A stretch of DNA of 5,866 bases, from positions 1 through 5,866 of the forward strand of contig JAJPXW010000106.1 of NCBI GenBank assembly GCA_021205255.1. The letters are read 5' to 3'. Position numbers and translations under genes: made by a program. This stretch comes from Burkholderiales bacterium (lineage in GTDB: Bacteria; Pseudomonadota; Gammaproteobacteria; Burkholderiales; Burkholderiaceae_F). Below the pieces are notes generated by a model. It was given only the letters and a program-made list of their open reading frames with translations, did no database searches and had not been told where the DNA came from. Of the stretch, positions 5,803 through 5,866 are shown piece after piece (position 1 is the stretch's first letter; every line of letters begins with the position of its first letter).

Positions 5803-5866
5803 AATAATTTCAACTTAATTCTTTTCAGATTTTAGTTGATTTTTTTCTTATGTTTCTCATTTATAG
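5803..5866 (-). other. AT-rich leader upstream of the exporter
   Basis: This 64-base edge region holds the start of the exporter's control region. The minus strand contains TAAAAT (5829-5834), a possible -10, but no matching -35 within the window. No ribosome site better than a few purines precedes the ATG. No gene is seen here. Confidence 0.3.

Noticed and set aside
1..5866. tRNA, rRNA, CRISPR, transposase or attachment-site signals
   Set aside because: I looked for cloverleaf arms, evenly spaced identical repeats, and long terminal inverted repeats and found none. Nearly all sequence is explained by six genes.

Overview
The window carries six protein-coding genes on a compact chromosomal stretch and no RNA gene, insertion sequence or CRISPR array. 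Every intergenic gap is under 200 bases. The protein sequences point to a betaproteobacterium. The Hda plus HAD-IB phosphatase pair, a purM of proteobacterial type and a DsbC-family domain of betaproteobacterial style all fit Burkholderiales. The base composition looks AT-leaning for that group, which would suit a host-associated lineage such as Sutterellaceae. That family-level placement is inference from general resemblance, not a measured result.

Layout, left to right. On the minus strand an overlapping pair encodes Hda, the DnaA-inactivating AAA+ protein (728-1408), and a HAD-IB family phosphatase (13-735). An AGGA-type ribosome site at the left edge suggests the operon continues leftward. 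Divergent from it, on the plus strand, is a small DsbC-like thioredoxin-fold protein without a signal peptide (1611-2054), closed by a strong intrinsic terminator. Next on the plus strand is purM of purine biosynthesis (2223-3251), also with a terminator-like hairpin. Converging on purM from the right is a secreted, cysteine-rich Sel1-repeat protein (3309-4418) with ten perfectly spaced 36-residue repeats. The last gene is an MdtG-like major facilitator exporter (4609-5802), also on the minus strand.

The genes do not form one pathway. hda, the HAD gene and purM are housekeeping genes. The Sel1-repeat protein, the DsbC-like protein and the exporter look more like accessory or adaptive genes. 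Two things deserve a second look. The DsbC-family protein keeps the CGYC active site and the cis-proline but has lost the signal peptide, the dimerisation domain and the second structural disulfide. The Sel1-repeat protein has 20 cysteines arranged as ten C-x7-C pairs at an exact 36-residue period, like Helicobacter Hcp proteins, and would need periplasmic disulfide formation. I see no clear evidence of an undescribed multi-gene system.
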